64,000 nt of DNA from Blasia pusilla (taxonomy: Eukaryota > Marchantiophyta > Marchantiopsida > Blasiales): assembly GCA_050084515.1 (NCBI GenBank), contig CM114274.1:6696001-6760000 (forward strand). The letters are read 5' to 3'. Below, piece by piece: positions 24,001 to 35,427 of the stretch; position 1 is the first letter of the stretch, and each line of letters opens with the position of its first letter. A program made the translations under genes and the position numbers. The notes beneath the pieces are model-generated. The model searched no databases and had not been told where the DNA came from. It saw nothing but the letters and a program-made list of their open reading frames with translations.

Positions 24001-27000
24001 TGCTCCTATCCCCAAAGATATCCTCTAAGGTGGACAAGAAAACCCCCAAAGACTATCAAAAGCTCTACTAGAGTGATGGCCATCTCTTTCATACATGAAA
24101 TACCACTATGAGGAGTCAGTTTCGGTTGAGGGACTTTCAGCGACACTGATATGGAAAAATGCAAAATTCACCCGCAAGTGGACCAAATACTGCTATGGTT
24201 CTTACACAAACATAAGAACACACCTGTCTTAAGATAGTGATGAAGTCAGATGCGCTGAGCATTCCTACAAATTGTTGTCTCTCTGAATCCCATAAGGGAG
24301 CTGATGGAATACCCTATTCATTTCACCATAACTTCCATCAGAAAAACGCCCCACAACAGCAAACCAACTTCTGAAAGATATACGGTTTCCCTTTCCAAAA
24401 AAAAGTAGACCTGCACTTATGAGATACAAATCAAGCTTGCGTAGAATTCCAAATCCTCAAAATGCAAGTCTCTAACGTACACTGAAGACACCACACTAGA
24501 CTAGGTGATAAAAAGAAATCCCATAATACTTGAAGCTGATGGTCAAGGAAAAAAAATGCTCAAGAGGCTGATCTGGCATGAATCAAACTGATTATTTTAT
24601 AGACCGGCAGCGGCTAGACCCTTCCATTGAAAAGGAGGAACCAAAACAACAAACATTACCATCCTGTCCCCAGGAAGTGAATATTCATTGAAGAATGCTA
24701 AAATTGCAGGCTGAGTGACTTAACTCAATTGAGACCGAGACCCGGAGACCAAACAGAATGCGAGAAGGAAAGAAGTACCTGTTCATAAAGTGCATGGAAA
24801 GCTTGCTTTACTGGCAGAGTCACATCCAGTGCAACAACCTGTGAAACCACCTCAACACTTTTGTCACAAAGAACTACTTAAGATCAACTCAGGTATGTGC
24901 CAATTACCAACATCAGATCCACCATTAACTTTAAGAGGATTGCTGGAAAGCTTGAGTATGTGCCAGCTCCTATCAAGAGTCACACCTTGCCAGATTCAGG
25001 AAGCAATTCATAAGCTGTGTATCGGAGAAGGAAGTCTGCAATCCGCTGTCTAGAAGCTTCGGCATCAGCATCTGAGAGGGCAGGCACCTCTGGTGACAAG
25101 GGCCCTTGCATATGATGCTGAACTTGATGGTGGTGATCTTCAAGCCTTGAACCCTGACATCAGAGAGATTACCAAAAACCACAGAAAAACTTGTTGGAAA
25201 TCCAATTTTCCTTCTCTCAATTGGAGGATGAACACCTGCTTATTTTCAGAGCCCAGGTTGCATAGGGAGAAAGTTCATACAGTTGTCATGAACATCTTCT
25301 CAGGGAACATAAGCATCTAAATGCTACTGGTCACTGCATAGCTTGACCAACGGGTGTAATTGCCAAGCCCGAAGTAGGCCCACCATCTGGATTGCAATCT
25401 TTCAAGATGATTTGCAGGATCGTATTTCACAAGATTGAATAAAATACTTCAGTACAACTTTCAGCTAAGTGCCATATTTCACTTCTCGAATATGCCAACA
25501 AATTTACACAAAAATCAGAAAGCTCACATCCCCCCACTACCAAAAGGCTAGAATGAGCACAACACATCAGGATAACACTCGCAGATGCACCATCAATGTC
25601 AGCTAAGGTTGTTTGATAGGTTTGCCTCAGAATATGTCAACAATTTTAAGCTTGAGTTTCATGCTCCTCTAGATGAGAGGCATACACAAGTATTAAAGTG
25701 AAATCCAGAATACCTCACAAACAAAGACATAAGGAGCCTACCAGTTGGTGAAGCATGTCATGATCCACATCCATACTGGCACCTAATTGACCCAAACCTT
25801 CCACACTAGGCGCAGGTTCAGGCTCCTTCACTAGCACCCAGTTGTTCACGTTGCCAAGAGGATCTGACATGACTGATTGCTGATCATCATGTCTCCATTC
25901 TCCGTCCACGATGAACTTATACTGGACTCACAAAGCTCCTCCACGCAATCATTAGATTCCACATCAACTGCGACTAATTGAAAGCTGATTTAAGCTGGTG
26001 GACCCTCATCTACCACTACAAACCCTGGTATAAACTCATGGGCGAATGAAGAAGGGAACAGACCACATTGGCGAAAAAGCAAGCTCCACGGGGATTCAGA
26101 CAATGACAAGTTGTTACAAGAGCGCACCTGGTGATAACCAGGAGGAAGAGTGCAAACAACTTGGAAAACTGATGGGAGACCTTCCATAGGCGACATCGGC
26201 ATTGTGTCCTGCCACCTAACATGGCGAAGCCAAACGATTACTTTACTTAGTCCAGGAAAGCCATACGACCTAGACGGTCGCAGTTGCACAACTGCAATTC
26301 TATACTTACTACGAAAAGTACAGAGCTGTGCTACACGTGAGCAAGTGTGGAAGTAAATCTGCGACTCCATTGACTACAGGGGCAAGGCTCCTCAATCGTG
26401 AATCAAACGAACAGTAAGGTGCAGAAGAACTGCAGAGAAATTTCCTGGGAGCAGATGTGGTCCAAAACCCACTTAACAGCGTCCAGAAAGCGTCCACTAC
26501 GCTTTGGAACGATCTGACCTACGCCAGGTTTCAATCACCAACATCCACGCCGGGATTACACAGACCATTCTCGAACACGTGAGGTATAGTGAAGACGTCT
26601 CCAGATCAATCATTTATTCAAATTGACCATGAAGACAATTTTGTTTCCGAAGTGGCTTTGGGGTTACAAAGAATTTAAAGCTGCAGAGTAGAATCCAGTG
26701 TGGAAACTCTACCACTGCATTTCAGTGAGAAACACACAAACCTGTCCCCCTCTGAGATTAGCACAAAGTTCGACGAGATAGCTTAGGGATCCCATACCAG
26801 GACCCGGCTGAAACTTCGGCTTGGTGGAACTCAAAGACGTAAAATTCACTTCAGAGTCTGTAAACAATAATCAAAGATCGACAGAAGCGGGAAGTAAAAT
26901 ATCGATCCCTCGGAGAAATCAGGTATCGATATCGCTGATCCTCGGGACATACTGGCGGCTGTCTGATGAGATCAGCTCGAGAGGGGAAGGAGGGGCGATA

Positions 27001-27657
27001 AGGTAATCTCAGTGAGAGACAATATGGACGTGAAAGTGCTTGACCTTACGTATCCCCTGTGATCCTCAGCCCTAACGGACAAATCTCATGACTTCGAGCA
27101 CGTGTCCAGGACACTGCTTTTGCAAATCCTGTTTCGATCGTCTAATCCCAGATGAGAAAGGTAGAAGACATCAATTATTCGGTTCTTGAGATATCATGGA
27201 AATATTAACATCACTGACCCATCAATTCCTCAAGGCATGTGTCTGTGAAGCTACAAACTGCCCACGTTCAGCAATGCCAGGCTCTGAACGAGTAGATTGA
27301 ACTCACGAGCCTGACGAGGACGATACCTCATCATTGACCTAAACGTCGACACGAAGACACTCTCTACCGCGAACAAGGATTCGGTTGGTAAGTTTAGAGT
27401 ACGATGGCAAGATCCTTGAGTTCAGCTGCTTTCAAATCTCCGGTGGACAGACCTAGATGAAGGCCCGCCCCTCTAGCAAAGAGACATCGTCGGGCAAAGG
27501 ACGAGATGCACTAATCGACGACACATAATGGTCAGAAAGACGACCTGGTGAACGAACCACACAGGTGAACCCGGCGTCCACCATGAGTCCATACGAAGCG
27601 AGTGGGCACGAGTCCAGTTGATGCCGCTGCTGCTCCTCCTGTCCCTTCTCCAAACAT
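18007..27657 (-). CDS. SNF4: SnRK1 beta-gamma subunit (SNF4/KIN-beta-gamma), 13 exons, complete
   Basis: This encodes the regulatory subunit of the plant SnRK1 (AMPK/SNF1) energy-sensing kinase. It unites a family-48 carbohydrate-binding module (about residues 20-95, '[12 protein letters not shown]' then '[15 protein letters not shown]', 'DGEWRHD') with four CBS motifs (about 164-233, 279-330, 365-429, 430-501; for example '[11 protein letters not shown]', '[16 protein letters not shown]', '[16 protein letters not shown]'). Exons (coding, high to low): 27657-27545, 26215-26128, 25921-25742, 25153-24986, 24838-24779, 24313-24224, 23835-23701, 23002-22858, 22294-22121, 21730-21667, 20952-20883, 20367-20241, 18098-18007. 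All junctions are GT-AG and in phase, giving 1506 nt and 501 residues; the Arabidopsis homologue is about 487. The start is chosen because 'MFGEG' resembles the family N-terminus. The last intron (2.1 kb) holds a LINE array. 'WTHGG' replaces the usual WPYGG. Confidence 0.93.
18381..18572 (+). other. Isolated exon-like segment, antisense inside SNF4 intron 12
   Basis: A 192-base open segment is bounded by a good acceptor (GGAGTGCAG) and donor (TCTCAG|GTATTT) and encodes exactly 64 residues in phase 0-0. The peptide is rich in Ser, Gln, Glu and Asp ('[17 protein letters not shown]', '[14 protein letters not shown]'), like a disordered region of a regulatory protein. No partner exon was found on either side and I do not recognise the protein. 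It may be a captured or relic exon, or chance. Confidence 0.35.
18829..19800 (-). repeat. LINE 3'-tail array
   Basis: A unit containing TACTCATTAAGTAG, GTCGTAGCCTTG, CGCCCTGGTTGGA and CGGTGCTTGAGACTGG recurs with starts at 18829, 18907, 19035, 19141 and 19643, all in one orientation. The unit equals the last codons plus 3' end of the LINE frame at 19147-19605, so the array is a multiplied LINE tail. The whole array lies inside the last intron of SNF4, in the same transcriptional sense. Confidence 0.75.
19147..19605 (-). pseudogene. LINE reverse transcriptase C-terminal fragment (zf-RVT)
   Basis: The open frame of about 150 residues contains '[18 protein letters not shown]', a C-x2-C-x8-H-x4-C pattern identical in spacing to the zinc-binding tail of plant non-LTR reverse transcriptases. 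The polymerase domain is absent, so the copy is 5'-truncated as is usual for LINEs. Its last codons and stop fall inside the repeated tail unit. A shorter piece of the same sequence is in HAS1 intron 2 at 59785. Confidence 0.7.
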
Positions 27658-28315
27658 TTGCCTTCCTCCTACCTTCTAATCCGATATAACGAGAAGACCC
27701 ACAGACCGGAGGCCGAATCGCCGAACATAGACCCAACTTTTCTTCGTCTCGAGCAGCTGGTTGAGTCCTGGTACGACAGACTGACGCTCAACCACTCTCC
27801 TACTATTCCCCACGCATCCCCCCCTTCCTTGTTAAACGCGCTTCCAGGCGACGCACAGAGCTCCCTCTGAATCCCCCGTGCCGCAGCAATTTGTCGGTCT
27901 ATTCACAACCTATCCCATTGTCTTACTCGCATTCTCCTCCGACATTCGAGCACGCGCGCGCTGCTACTGGAAGCGGGGTCATGAGGGAGCTTCTACGGAA
28001 AGTAGAAGACCCCCTCATCGCACTCCCATTTTGAAGGGCTCTCTCATTCTTCGGAAGACTTTCCAAAAACAGTCCTCCCCTCCGGCTCTTGTCTACCTCT
28101 ACGCTCTCTTTGCTTGTGCTCCCTCCTCTCCCTCCCTCCGTCCCTCGCACGCGCGAGGCTCTTGCTCTTCCACCTCTGTCTATCGCCCGCTCGTCACTCT
28201 CCCACTCGCTCCCCTTCTCCTCCTCCTCCTCCTCCCACAGTGCCACCACCACCACTGACCACTCTTCCTTCCTTCCACACAGCTCGCGCAAATACTCCTC
28301 CCGGGCTATCGAACC
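27658..28315 (-). promoter_or_regulatory. Likely SNF4 5' UTR, purine-rich
   Basis: Between the presumed transcription start (about 30 bp from the TATA box) and the ATG at 27657 the minus strand is GA/GGAGGA-rich, as many plant leaders are. The open frames seen on the plus strand here are pyrimidine-tract artefacts. A UTR intron cannot be excluded. Confidence 0.45.
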
Positions 28316-28345
28316 AGCAAAAGGAAAAGTCGTGGTAGGGTAGAG

Positions 28346-28354
28346 CTATTTATA
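28346..28354 (-). promoter_or_regulatory. TATA box of SNF4
   Basis: The minus strand reads TATAAATAG, a canonical plant TATA box, pointing towards SNF4. Confidence 0.6.
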
Positions 28355-28719
28355 CTCCAAGCTCCCCGAGATCCCAATTAGAAAACTCCCGAAAAAGCTG
28401 CGTGCCTCACCAACACTGGTGCGAATCGAACCCAACCACAGCCAAAGCATATCAGACACTCCCAGCGACTTCGGCCATTTCGCACTCTCCCGTCGATCTG
28501 CGACTCCTGATTATCTGGTGGTTGGTGATGCCGAGTTTACTCTTCTGACTTCTGCCTTTCTCCTCCTCCTCCCCTCCCCCAACACGCTGCTTACCAGCAG
28601 ACAAAAGATTCTCTCCGTCCCCGTTCTCCCCTGCAGCTTTCGCAGCTCCACCATGGCCTCTCTTCCTCCTTTCTCAGTCACGTTTACTACGTACATTCTC
28701 CAAGACCTAGCGCGCGCGC

Positions 28720-28728
28720 TAACCCTAA
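28720..28728 (+). promoter_or_regulatory. Telo-box-like motif
   Basis: TAACCCTAA lies upstream of SNF4. The AAACCCTA-type telo box is common in promoters of plant growth and translation genes. It sits beside a CGCGCGCG run and the 28731 palindrome. Confidence 0.35.
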
Positions 28729-28730
28729 TA

Positions 28731-28754
28731 GCCTACTCCGTGGACGGAGTAGGC
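28731..28754. repeat. Palindrome, 11-bp arms, 2-base spacer
   Basis: GCCTACTCCGT and ACGGAGTAGGC are exact reverse complements separated by GG, located in the CpG-rich DNA upstream of SNF4. Confidence 0.85.
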
Positions 28755-30340
28755 GCCCTCGGTCCATTTCGCCGGCTGCGTAGATCCCTCGGGTATTTAA
28801 AGTGACATGCCTCGCGGATATGATTTGACGGGCATTCGGAATTACGCAGACGAGTAACACTCAGTAACTGGAGTTATCTGTACATGCCCCGGGCAGGCAG
28901 TTCGTCTGACGGACTCTGACCGTCCTCGGGAAGTCAATTCCACCTCCTGGGCTATGGGGAGTTAACTCGAGCGGCACTTGCGCCATTTAGGGGCGCACCC
29001 TAAACCGGACTGCCCCCGGGCGACCTCACACGGAACTTAACTTTACGTGCCTTCGAGAGTTAACTCGACACGGCCGCTGCAAAGGCGACGACTGACCAAT
29101 TGCGAATGACCGCTCGTTACTACAGATGGTAGTCCTCGCACAGTGTCTGTCTTTATTAATTGCGTAATCTGCGAAGGACGGACACATTCTTGCACACGGT
29201 AGACGACTCACGTAGCTTAAGGGAAAAAAATGCGGTCTCATATTTCAGATTTAATTTTTTTAATTTTTTAATATTGTCTTAAGAATTTAGTCTTGCGTTC
29301 ACCTTTAAATACGATTAGTTAAAAGTGAACTAATCGTATTTTACCCGTGCTTGTGCACGAAATTAAATTAGCACACGAAAAACTATTTTTAAATGAATTA
29401 TAAACTTTAATAAAACAATGTAATAATTTAAGAATAATTTTTTTAAGCCTTAAAAGAGTGCTAGTATTTGAATTTTAAATAGTATTTAATTCTCCTGAAT
29501 AATTCCACTCCTCCATACAAATATGAACCATTTCCATTAAAAATATTTTCAAGGGACCGTCGAGATTACATTAGTTCGTGAGGATCCTTTAAGCGAATTC
29601 TCCCCATTTCTATTCTTCCCTATCCACTCTTCGCACAAAAATAACATCCACTCACTAAATTATCAGTTAATTTTAACTAATTAAATAATATCCCTTTTCC
29701 ATTCAAATCCATTCTTCTTTCCGAGTATATGGAATGTGAATTAATATGATTATTATGAAAAATAAGCACATATTTCAATAGCTATAATCTTTATTTTATT
29801 AAATCTTAGAAGAGTAATAACATTTTGCAACTCTAAATAATTCCATTTTTCATTTAATATTGAAATGATATTCTACCCCCCTAAATAATTACACCCTTCC
29901 ACAAAATTTATAAAATATGTGCTCCTTCTCCATTGAACTTTATTTTCCCTTCCCATAAAATACGCGTCAAGGACTAAAATTCTATTTTTCTATTACTTTT
30001 ATTATTATTTATTATGCACACTTAGGATCATTCATTCTAATATAAATTATTAATGAAAAAATCTTTTTATTCCATTCATTTTCATTCCTTCTACCCATCT
30101 AATAGGACTTAAGGAAAAAATCGAAGCATATGACTATTTTGTGGTATTGTGCAGATGAGATCACCAATTATTATATAGATTGGATGATTATATTTCCCAA
30201 AGATTTTCTAACTTTAACTTTTTGGCTCTTGATCCATAAGAATCTTTATGTTCTTCCTCCTTTGACATATTTTGGGGTTAGCATTCTTGCATATGTCTTA
30301 CCAGTATATTGAGACATACATAACCTAAGGCATATTGCAA
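28755..30340. other. Upstream CpG-rich then AT-rich gene-free stretch
   Basis: From 28755 to about 29220 the DNA is CG-rich without a gene. From 29230 it becomes strongly AT-rich, with a 14-bp hairpin at 29307-29341. No coding signal is seen. Confidence 0.45.
29307..29341. repeat. Hairpin, 14-bp arms
   Basis: AAATACGATTAGTT (29307-29320) pairs exactly with 29328-29341 around a 7-base loop. Confidence 0.85.
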
Positions 30341-30510
30341 TCTATATATTAATTGGAGGATGGAGGTTCTAAAGCCGCTCCTTTGTTTGACATGTGTCAC
30401 TCAACTTCTCTCAAAAATACTTTTTTCGCCTTAACATGGTTTGAAATTCGATAAAGAGAGTGAAGTTATTAAGCAAAGGCGTGCATTGCACATCCCCTCT
30501 TAGCTCCTCT
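30341..30510 (+). mobile_element. Short non-autonomous Helitron, approximate 3' end
   Basis: TCTATATATTAATTGGAGGATGG starts directly after an A and resembles the 15638 element. The interior has TGACATGTGTCA, and the right part has GGCGTGCATTGCACATCC, similar to the 3' region of the 48176 copy. The exact 3' end is not resolved. Confidence 0.4.
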
Positions 30511-30649
30511 CACTTCTTTTTCCACGGTAAAGTAAGTCAGCAACATGAAAATGAATTTCTTAGGGAGCTTGATGTGAAACACCATCATCCTATTAATACA
30601 TACTTGTCGTGCGTCTACTCTCCTTGAACGTTAATCTTGTTTGTTGCGG

Positions 30650-31637
30650 AAGCGTGCGTTCAATAGGTCACGCTCTCAACGCTGATCTACATCGAAACAC
30701 GCACTCTGGTTAGTCGGGTCTTGGATCAATCAGTGGGCTAACTTTTTGAGTTCTCGTCTCGGACTCTCATCAAGCTCAACCTTCCTAGTTTCGCGGTTTA
30801 CAACACGGGCAAGTCTCGAAAGCCTTGGGACAAACTTTTTGGTGGGTTCAGGAACCTGAAACGGCATTTCGCGCCTAGCGGTTCCAACTATCCAATGGAC
30901 ATCCAATGAGTTCCTCACCAAGACTCGTATGAAGTGAATCTTGGGTTGGAATCCAAGTGTGGCGTACAAAGTCCACTCCCTTTGATCAGGTTTGGGTTTC
31001 GAGTTCCAACGCCAAACTCTCGTTCCATCCGTGCCTTTGAAACGATGTTTGGCGCTCAAAGTGGGGATTCGTGTTCCGAGACATCTCAAAGAGACTCCTC
31101 CCTTACTAGTGCTTCTGGGGATCTCCGGGGGCCCCCTACATTTAGGGAAAGACACCCGGGCCTCTCCAATTGGCCCTCAACCCGATTGCTCTCACAGTTG
31201 TTTTTGGCCAATATCTCAGCCTGTACTTATGCGTTTGCTGAGATCTTTGATGCGTTGGAAGCAACTCAATATAAGGTTTCCAACGCGCTCTTACTTGTCC
31301 CAAACTCATCTTGAAGCTCAACGTTATGTTCCTAAACATAGTCAGATTCTCCCAAACGCTAGTCGTGTTCCAAACTGGTTCTCACCTCTTTGGCAACCAA
31401 CCTCCCAAGAATCAACTCATCTCAAGACTTGGTTCGCGTTTGGTCTAGGTTTCCTGGTTGCGACCACTAACGCATGAAATGCATAACTCTGTTCCGCATT
31501 TCGTCTCTTGGACTTTTCCAAGAGACCTTTCCAAACGCCTCTCAAAAGCGTAAACCTCGCATCGTGAGTTCACTTGAGTTCTGATGTTTTTCTTGGCGAC
31601 AATTTGGTGTTGTTTGGTTATGAGGAGCACGAAAATA
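30650..31637 (-). repeat. Retrotransposon spacer-like repeat
   Basis: Bases about 31430-31620 are similar to 37885-38060, which directly precedes a gypsy reverse transcriptase relic on the minus strand. The shared minus-strand words include GGAAACCTAGACCAAACG and TCTCTTGGAA. The rest of this block is open in several frames but shows no identifiable domain. It probably belongs to the same gypsy family, and it abuts the Helitron end at 31638. Confidence 0.45.
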
Positions 31638-31849
31638 CTAGTACTGCGACGCCCTTACATTGCACTTGGCCTGATGTGCAAGAAAATAATAAGACTACCA
31701 ATAAGTGTGAGCATAGGTGGTGGTACTAAGAGGCAACGAATCCATACATCACATCCATATGATGGTTATGCTTGCACAATGTGAAAGAAAGGGTTAAGTA
31801 AAAATTTCTTTACAAACAACATTGCGTGTGACTGCATTTGGTTTGTTAG

Positions 31850-33480
31850 GCAACCCATCATGGCCCAACATAATTTTAATGGCATTCCGATTACCTACTC
31901 TATGATGCAACATGTAGTTGTCCATGGGAAAACACATGTGTTGGCAAGTATAACCCTACATTTCATAAAGGTTGGCCTTGTGACTCATTATTAGTCATAG
32001 CAAATGCGGGGTGAATAGGGAATTGGAATCTCCTCAAATTGAATGATAACCTAGAGTCTGTTGCAATCAAGGGGATACAGTAAATAAAAATCCTAGCGCC
32101 AATGTTTTTCCCATTCAACATTTTTGCATCTATAATTGACCTTACCAAGCCACGCACAACCAATCGAGTCCCATTTTCTTGTCCTCTTGACCCATTCATA
32201 TTTCATAAAAGCATGATTGGGGCACCGATTTTCAAGGTGAGAGAGTGAGGAGGCCATCCAGAAGGGAGACATGTGTTCAAGAACTAGGTTGGATAGACAT
32301 GACTCGTGCCATCATCAGAGATGGAGTCACAACTTAAGTAGGTATGTTCATGTGTTCACATCATAAGATAACATAAAACACAAGTAACAAATAAATCTAT
32401 GCAAAATAATACAATAGAAGAAAGATATCCAATAAGTGGGAATAATTGAATGGTACCTGTCTAGGGAATCAAGACATAACCTCAACATTGATGGCATCAA
32501 CATCTTTTTATTTGGAGTAAATAGTAGTATCTCTCAAAACTCCTATATTTTCGAACAAATGAGGATGAGATCCATAAATAGTGTCAATGAGATCATTAAT
32601 CTTGTCATGCAAACCATGTCAACAGGTAATGCAATGATGTATTCTCCTAAGTGAGGTTGATGTGGTATACGGCCTTCTCCAACCTCCAGCAACCAATCAT
32701 TAAAACTTGTTTCTTTGGCACGTGCATTCCCTTCCAAATTTTGCACTCTCGTATTTGTTGTGAGTTTGAATACCCTTATATGGGATATAGGTGTGATCAC
32801 TTAAGTGTGGTTTGAACAATGTTCGTCGTTGAACATGACGAACCACATGAAGAACTTGTCAAAAATCACCACCAAAGATAATAAGTTTCCTTCCAAAGGG
32901 CACATCGCGTAAGTTTGAGGAAACCGCGCCTAAAATATCTTATAGAGTTCGATTCACATCCTCAAAGGTATGACGATGAGCCATAGGAGCCTCATCCCAA
33001 ATGATCAATGTGGCCTTTTGGATTAGATGAGCTTCATCACTATCGAGGGAGATCCGACATGTAGAGCTTTCATCCACGTTTAGGGGAATCTTAAAGCGAG
33101 AGTGAGCAATACACCCACCTTGTAGTAACAATGTTGCAATTCCACATGAGGCAACATCCAAAGCAATATCTCCTTGAGAACGAACATTTTCATTTATGAG
33201 ATTGTATAAAATGGTTTTTCCTGTTCTACCACGGCCGTCAATAAAACATATTTTTGATGAAGGAATAGAACCATCACAAATCTTTTGAATCTCAACATAT
33301 ACATGATCCCAAATAATACGTTGGCCTTCATTGAGTTTTGCATGTCCAACTATTACTTCTTGTATCAGTTCATCATTAGCAAATATGTTCAAATCGTGAT
33401 GGCATGGAAGTATGAGTATGAAAATTAGGTGGAGGCATATCTTGAAACGCTGAAATATGTTTCTCTTGATCTTGCAAGTG
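31850..33480 (-). pseudogene. Helitron PIF1-like helicase remnant
   Basis: The frame at 33480-32940 holds 'LNEGQRIIWDHV', a P-loop 'GRGRTGKT' (motif I, usually GGxGTGKT), and 'LIIWDEAPMAHRHTFE' (motif II). Later pieces in other frames supply 'LTTNTRVQN' (32750) and the C-terminal 'NGTRLVVRGLV' to 'FAMTNNESQGQPL' (32170-31965), matching the end of eukaryotic PIF1-like Helitron helicases. At least three frameshifts or stops separate the pieces. Confidence 0.8.
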
Positions 33481-33743
33481 ATAACGCACTTGTAATAATG
33501 CGATATTGATAATATTGGAATCCAAGGGAAGATCATAAATTCCTGTTATTTGAATCATGCAAAGGAGGAAAAGTGTAAGTAATTAAATTAGGAAACAATT
33601 GAGAAAATCGGTAATATGGTAAGTATGAGGAACAAACCTGCCATTGCCTCCATAGGATATCCTCCGTAAGAGGTACTAAAAAATTGTCCAATAATGCAGC
33701 TTGTCGAGCAAGAGTGTTGTAGGCTGGAATGGCGGCAAAGAGT

Positions 33744-34740
33744 TCACGAAGTGAGGAACCAGAACAAATTGACAAAGCCTCCTCGAAGCCAAAAAAAAAC
33801 CTCATTGTCATCCTTGAGAAGGCCTGATTGAATGGTGGCTTCCTTAAAGGATGGATGTACTACTCCATAAACTCTTCTCACATCTTCAAAAGACGTTGAA
33901 CCTTGAACATGATGTAGAAGCAATTGTAGCCAACGACCTTCGCCTTCCCCTACATATACATGTACATGAGAATAATTTTGAAATATATGCCAGTATATAT
34001 GTAGCATCAGTTTGACCAGACAATAGGGCTGATATAATCTCCTCCCATTTCACATTGCATGTCATTGTCAAAAAATAGTTAGGCTTTCCAAAGTGTTTAA
34101 TAATCGCAATTGCATCTTGATACAATTGTTGCATGTGACGTGGAACCCCCACTAAAAGAAGATGCCAAAACAATGCGACGAACAAATGTCCTCTCGTCAC
34201 CATCATTCATGTGCAAAGCATCTTTCATTCCTTGATATAATTCGGCATGCAACTCGTTCTGGTTTGAACACATCCAAAACAATCGTTGCATCTCAACAGT
34301 GGCATACACATCCACCATGCATTATTGTGTCAATCGATCCATGCGCATCAATCGATTATCATATTTGGAAGGAAGTTGGGTTTGAAGGCAGAATGAAGCA
34401 AATTGCAACGCAGTGACGTGTTTGTGATTTGATCTCATACAATGATTATTCCAATCATTATCGGAATGATCTTCTTGCACCAAGTTCTCACTCACATCAC
34501 TATGAATATGGATGTCTTCTTGTATGGAATTTCTTTGATCCCATATAGGTATATCTGGATGCCAAACCACCTCGTCATATGGAAACATCAGAAAAAAATG
34601 GAGGGGAATATAAGCCTCATTTAAGTCAGATATCCGGCGTACAACTCCTCCATGCAGTCGTAAAACAATATCACATTTATCTATTCCTTCAGAGCCATCA
34701 CCTGGTAGAACTGTTGCAACCTCCGAAGCTTGGGGCAATG
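33744..34740 (-). pseudogene. Helitron N-terminal/linker fragments lacking the Rep core
   Basis: 'GDGSEG', 'DIVLRLHGG' and 'ISDLNEAYIPLHFFLMFPY' (34740-34560) and 'GKPNYFLTMTCNVKWEEI' (34095-34040) are typical of the Helitron_like_N region. The next recognisable piece, 'GRWLQLLLHHVQGSTSFEDVR' (33945-33885), belongs to the linker before the helicase. The intervening Rep motif (usually a GLPH-x-H pair and two tyrosines) is missing, implying an internal deletion near 33.95-34.02 kb. Confidence 0.7.
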
Positions 34741-34819
34741 TTTATCATTTGGCCCCCAAGCCTCTCTTACTCCCCTTCACCAATATATGCACATTGGTAA
34801 TGGTTGCGTCACGTGCAAT

Positions 34820-35413
34820 TTAACAAAATCTTCGAACATAAGGATCAATATCATGTAACATTTGTTGAAGACCTCTTAAGATATCAAGACAAACATCATG
34901 ATCTAAAACTTGTTCACAATTTTCAATTTCATGATCTGTATCATGAATATAAATTTGAGCAAATTTTGGGCAATCACCAAAGGGCGGATGGAGTGGGCCA
35001 ATGGAATGATATATTCCACCTTGAATCCTAATATTTCCAGTACCTCCCATTTGTTCCAAGTTATTGAAGGCTGAATTATAAGGTCGAGAATGTGTTAGAA
35101 AATGCATACTTTGGGCACTAACTTCGAACATCAATTGTAATAAAAAAGGAGGATATGCCTTCAATAATGGGAGTTTAATTTTTCTATGCTCACAACACAT
35201 TCGGAAAGGGTAGTTCACATACCTTGTGTTCTTAACCCTTTCACACTTCCAATGGAGTGCACAGCAAGAAACACACACATATCTCATAAGGCCAATTGAA
35301 TATTGTCCACTTATGGAATGAATATTTTGGCGAAGACCAAGCTTTTTGATATCATATTCTTGGAAGTGTCGATTGCGGGCAATGTTCATATATTTACTCT
35401 CATTTCCATACAT
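34820..35413 (-). pseudogene. Helitron N-terminal zinc-like region
   Basis: The open frame of about 195 residues includes 'VCVSCCALHWKCERV', corresponding to the C-x2-C-GALHW-x-x-ER segment that opens plant Helitron proteins, and 'CPKFAQIYIHDTDHEIENC'. It is the best-preserved piece of the element and lies at its 5' side. Confidence 0.65.
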
Positions 35414-35427
35414 ACGTGGATGTATAA

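Larger units (their letters stand above)
31638..35427 (-). mobile_element. Decayed Helitron
   Basis: The minus strand carries, in order, a Helitron-like N-terminal domain, the pre-helicase linker and a PIF1-type helicase, all with frameshifts and stops. The 3' end is placed at CTAG (31638-31641) followed by T, the usual Helitron terminus. A weak 6-bp stem (TTGCAC/GTGCAA) lies about 20 bases inside. The 5' end is lost where a candidate LTR begins at 35428. The Rep nuclease His and Tyr motifs were not found, so the copy is inactive. Confidence 0.75.

Noticed and set aside
27923-28343. Long overlapping open frames on both strands (Ser/Pro-rich +, Glu/Arg-rich -)
   Set aside because: They arise from the pyrimidine/purine-biased leader between the SNF4 TATA box and start codon and show no domain.
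28405-28450. GGTTCGATTC-like word on the minus strand, as in a tRNA T-arm
   Set aside because: No acceptor, D-arm or anticodon stem can be folded around it.
30730-31155. 141-residue minus-strand open frame with repeated Arg/Lys
   Set aside because: It lies in gypsy-type spacer repeat, the opposite strand is equally open, and no domain is recognisable.
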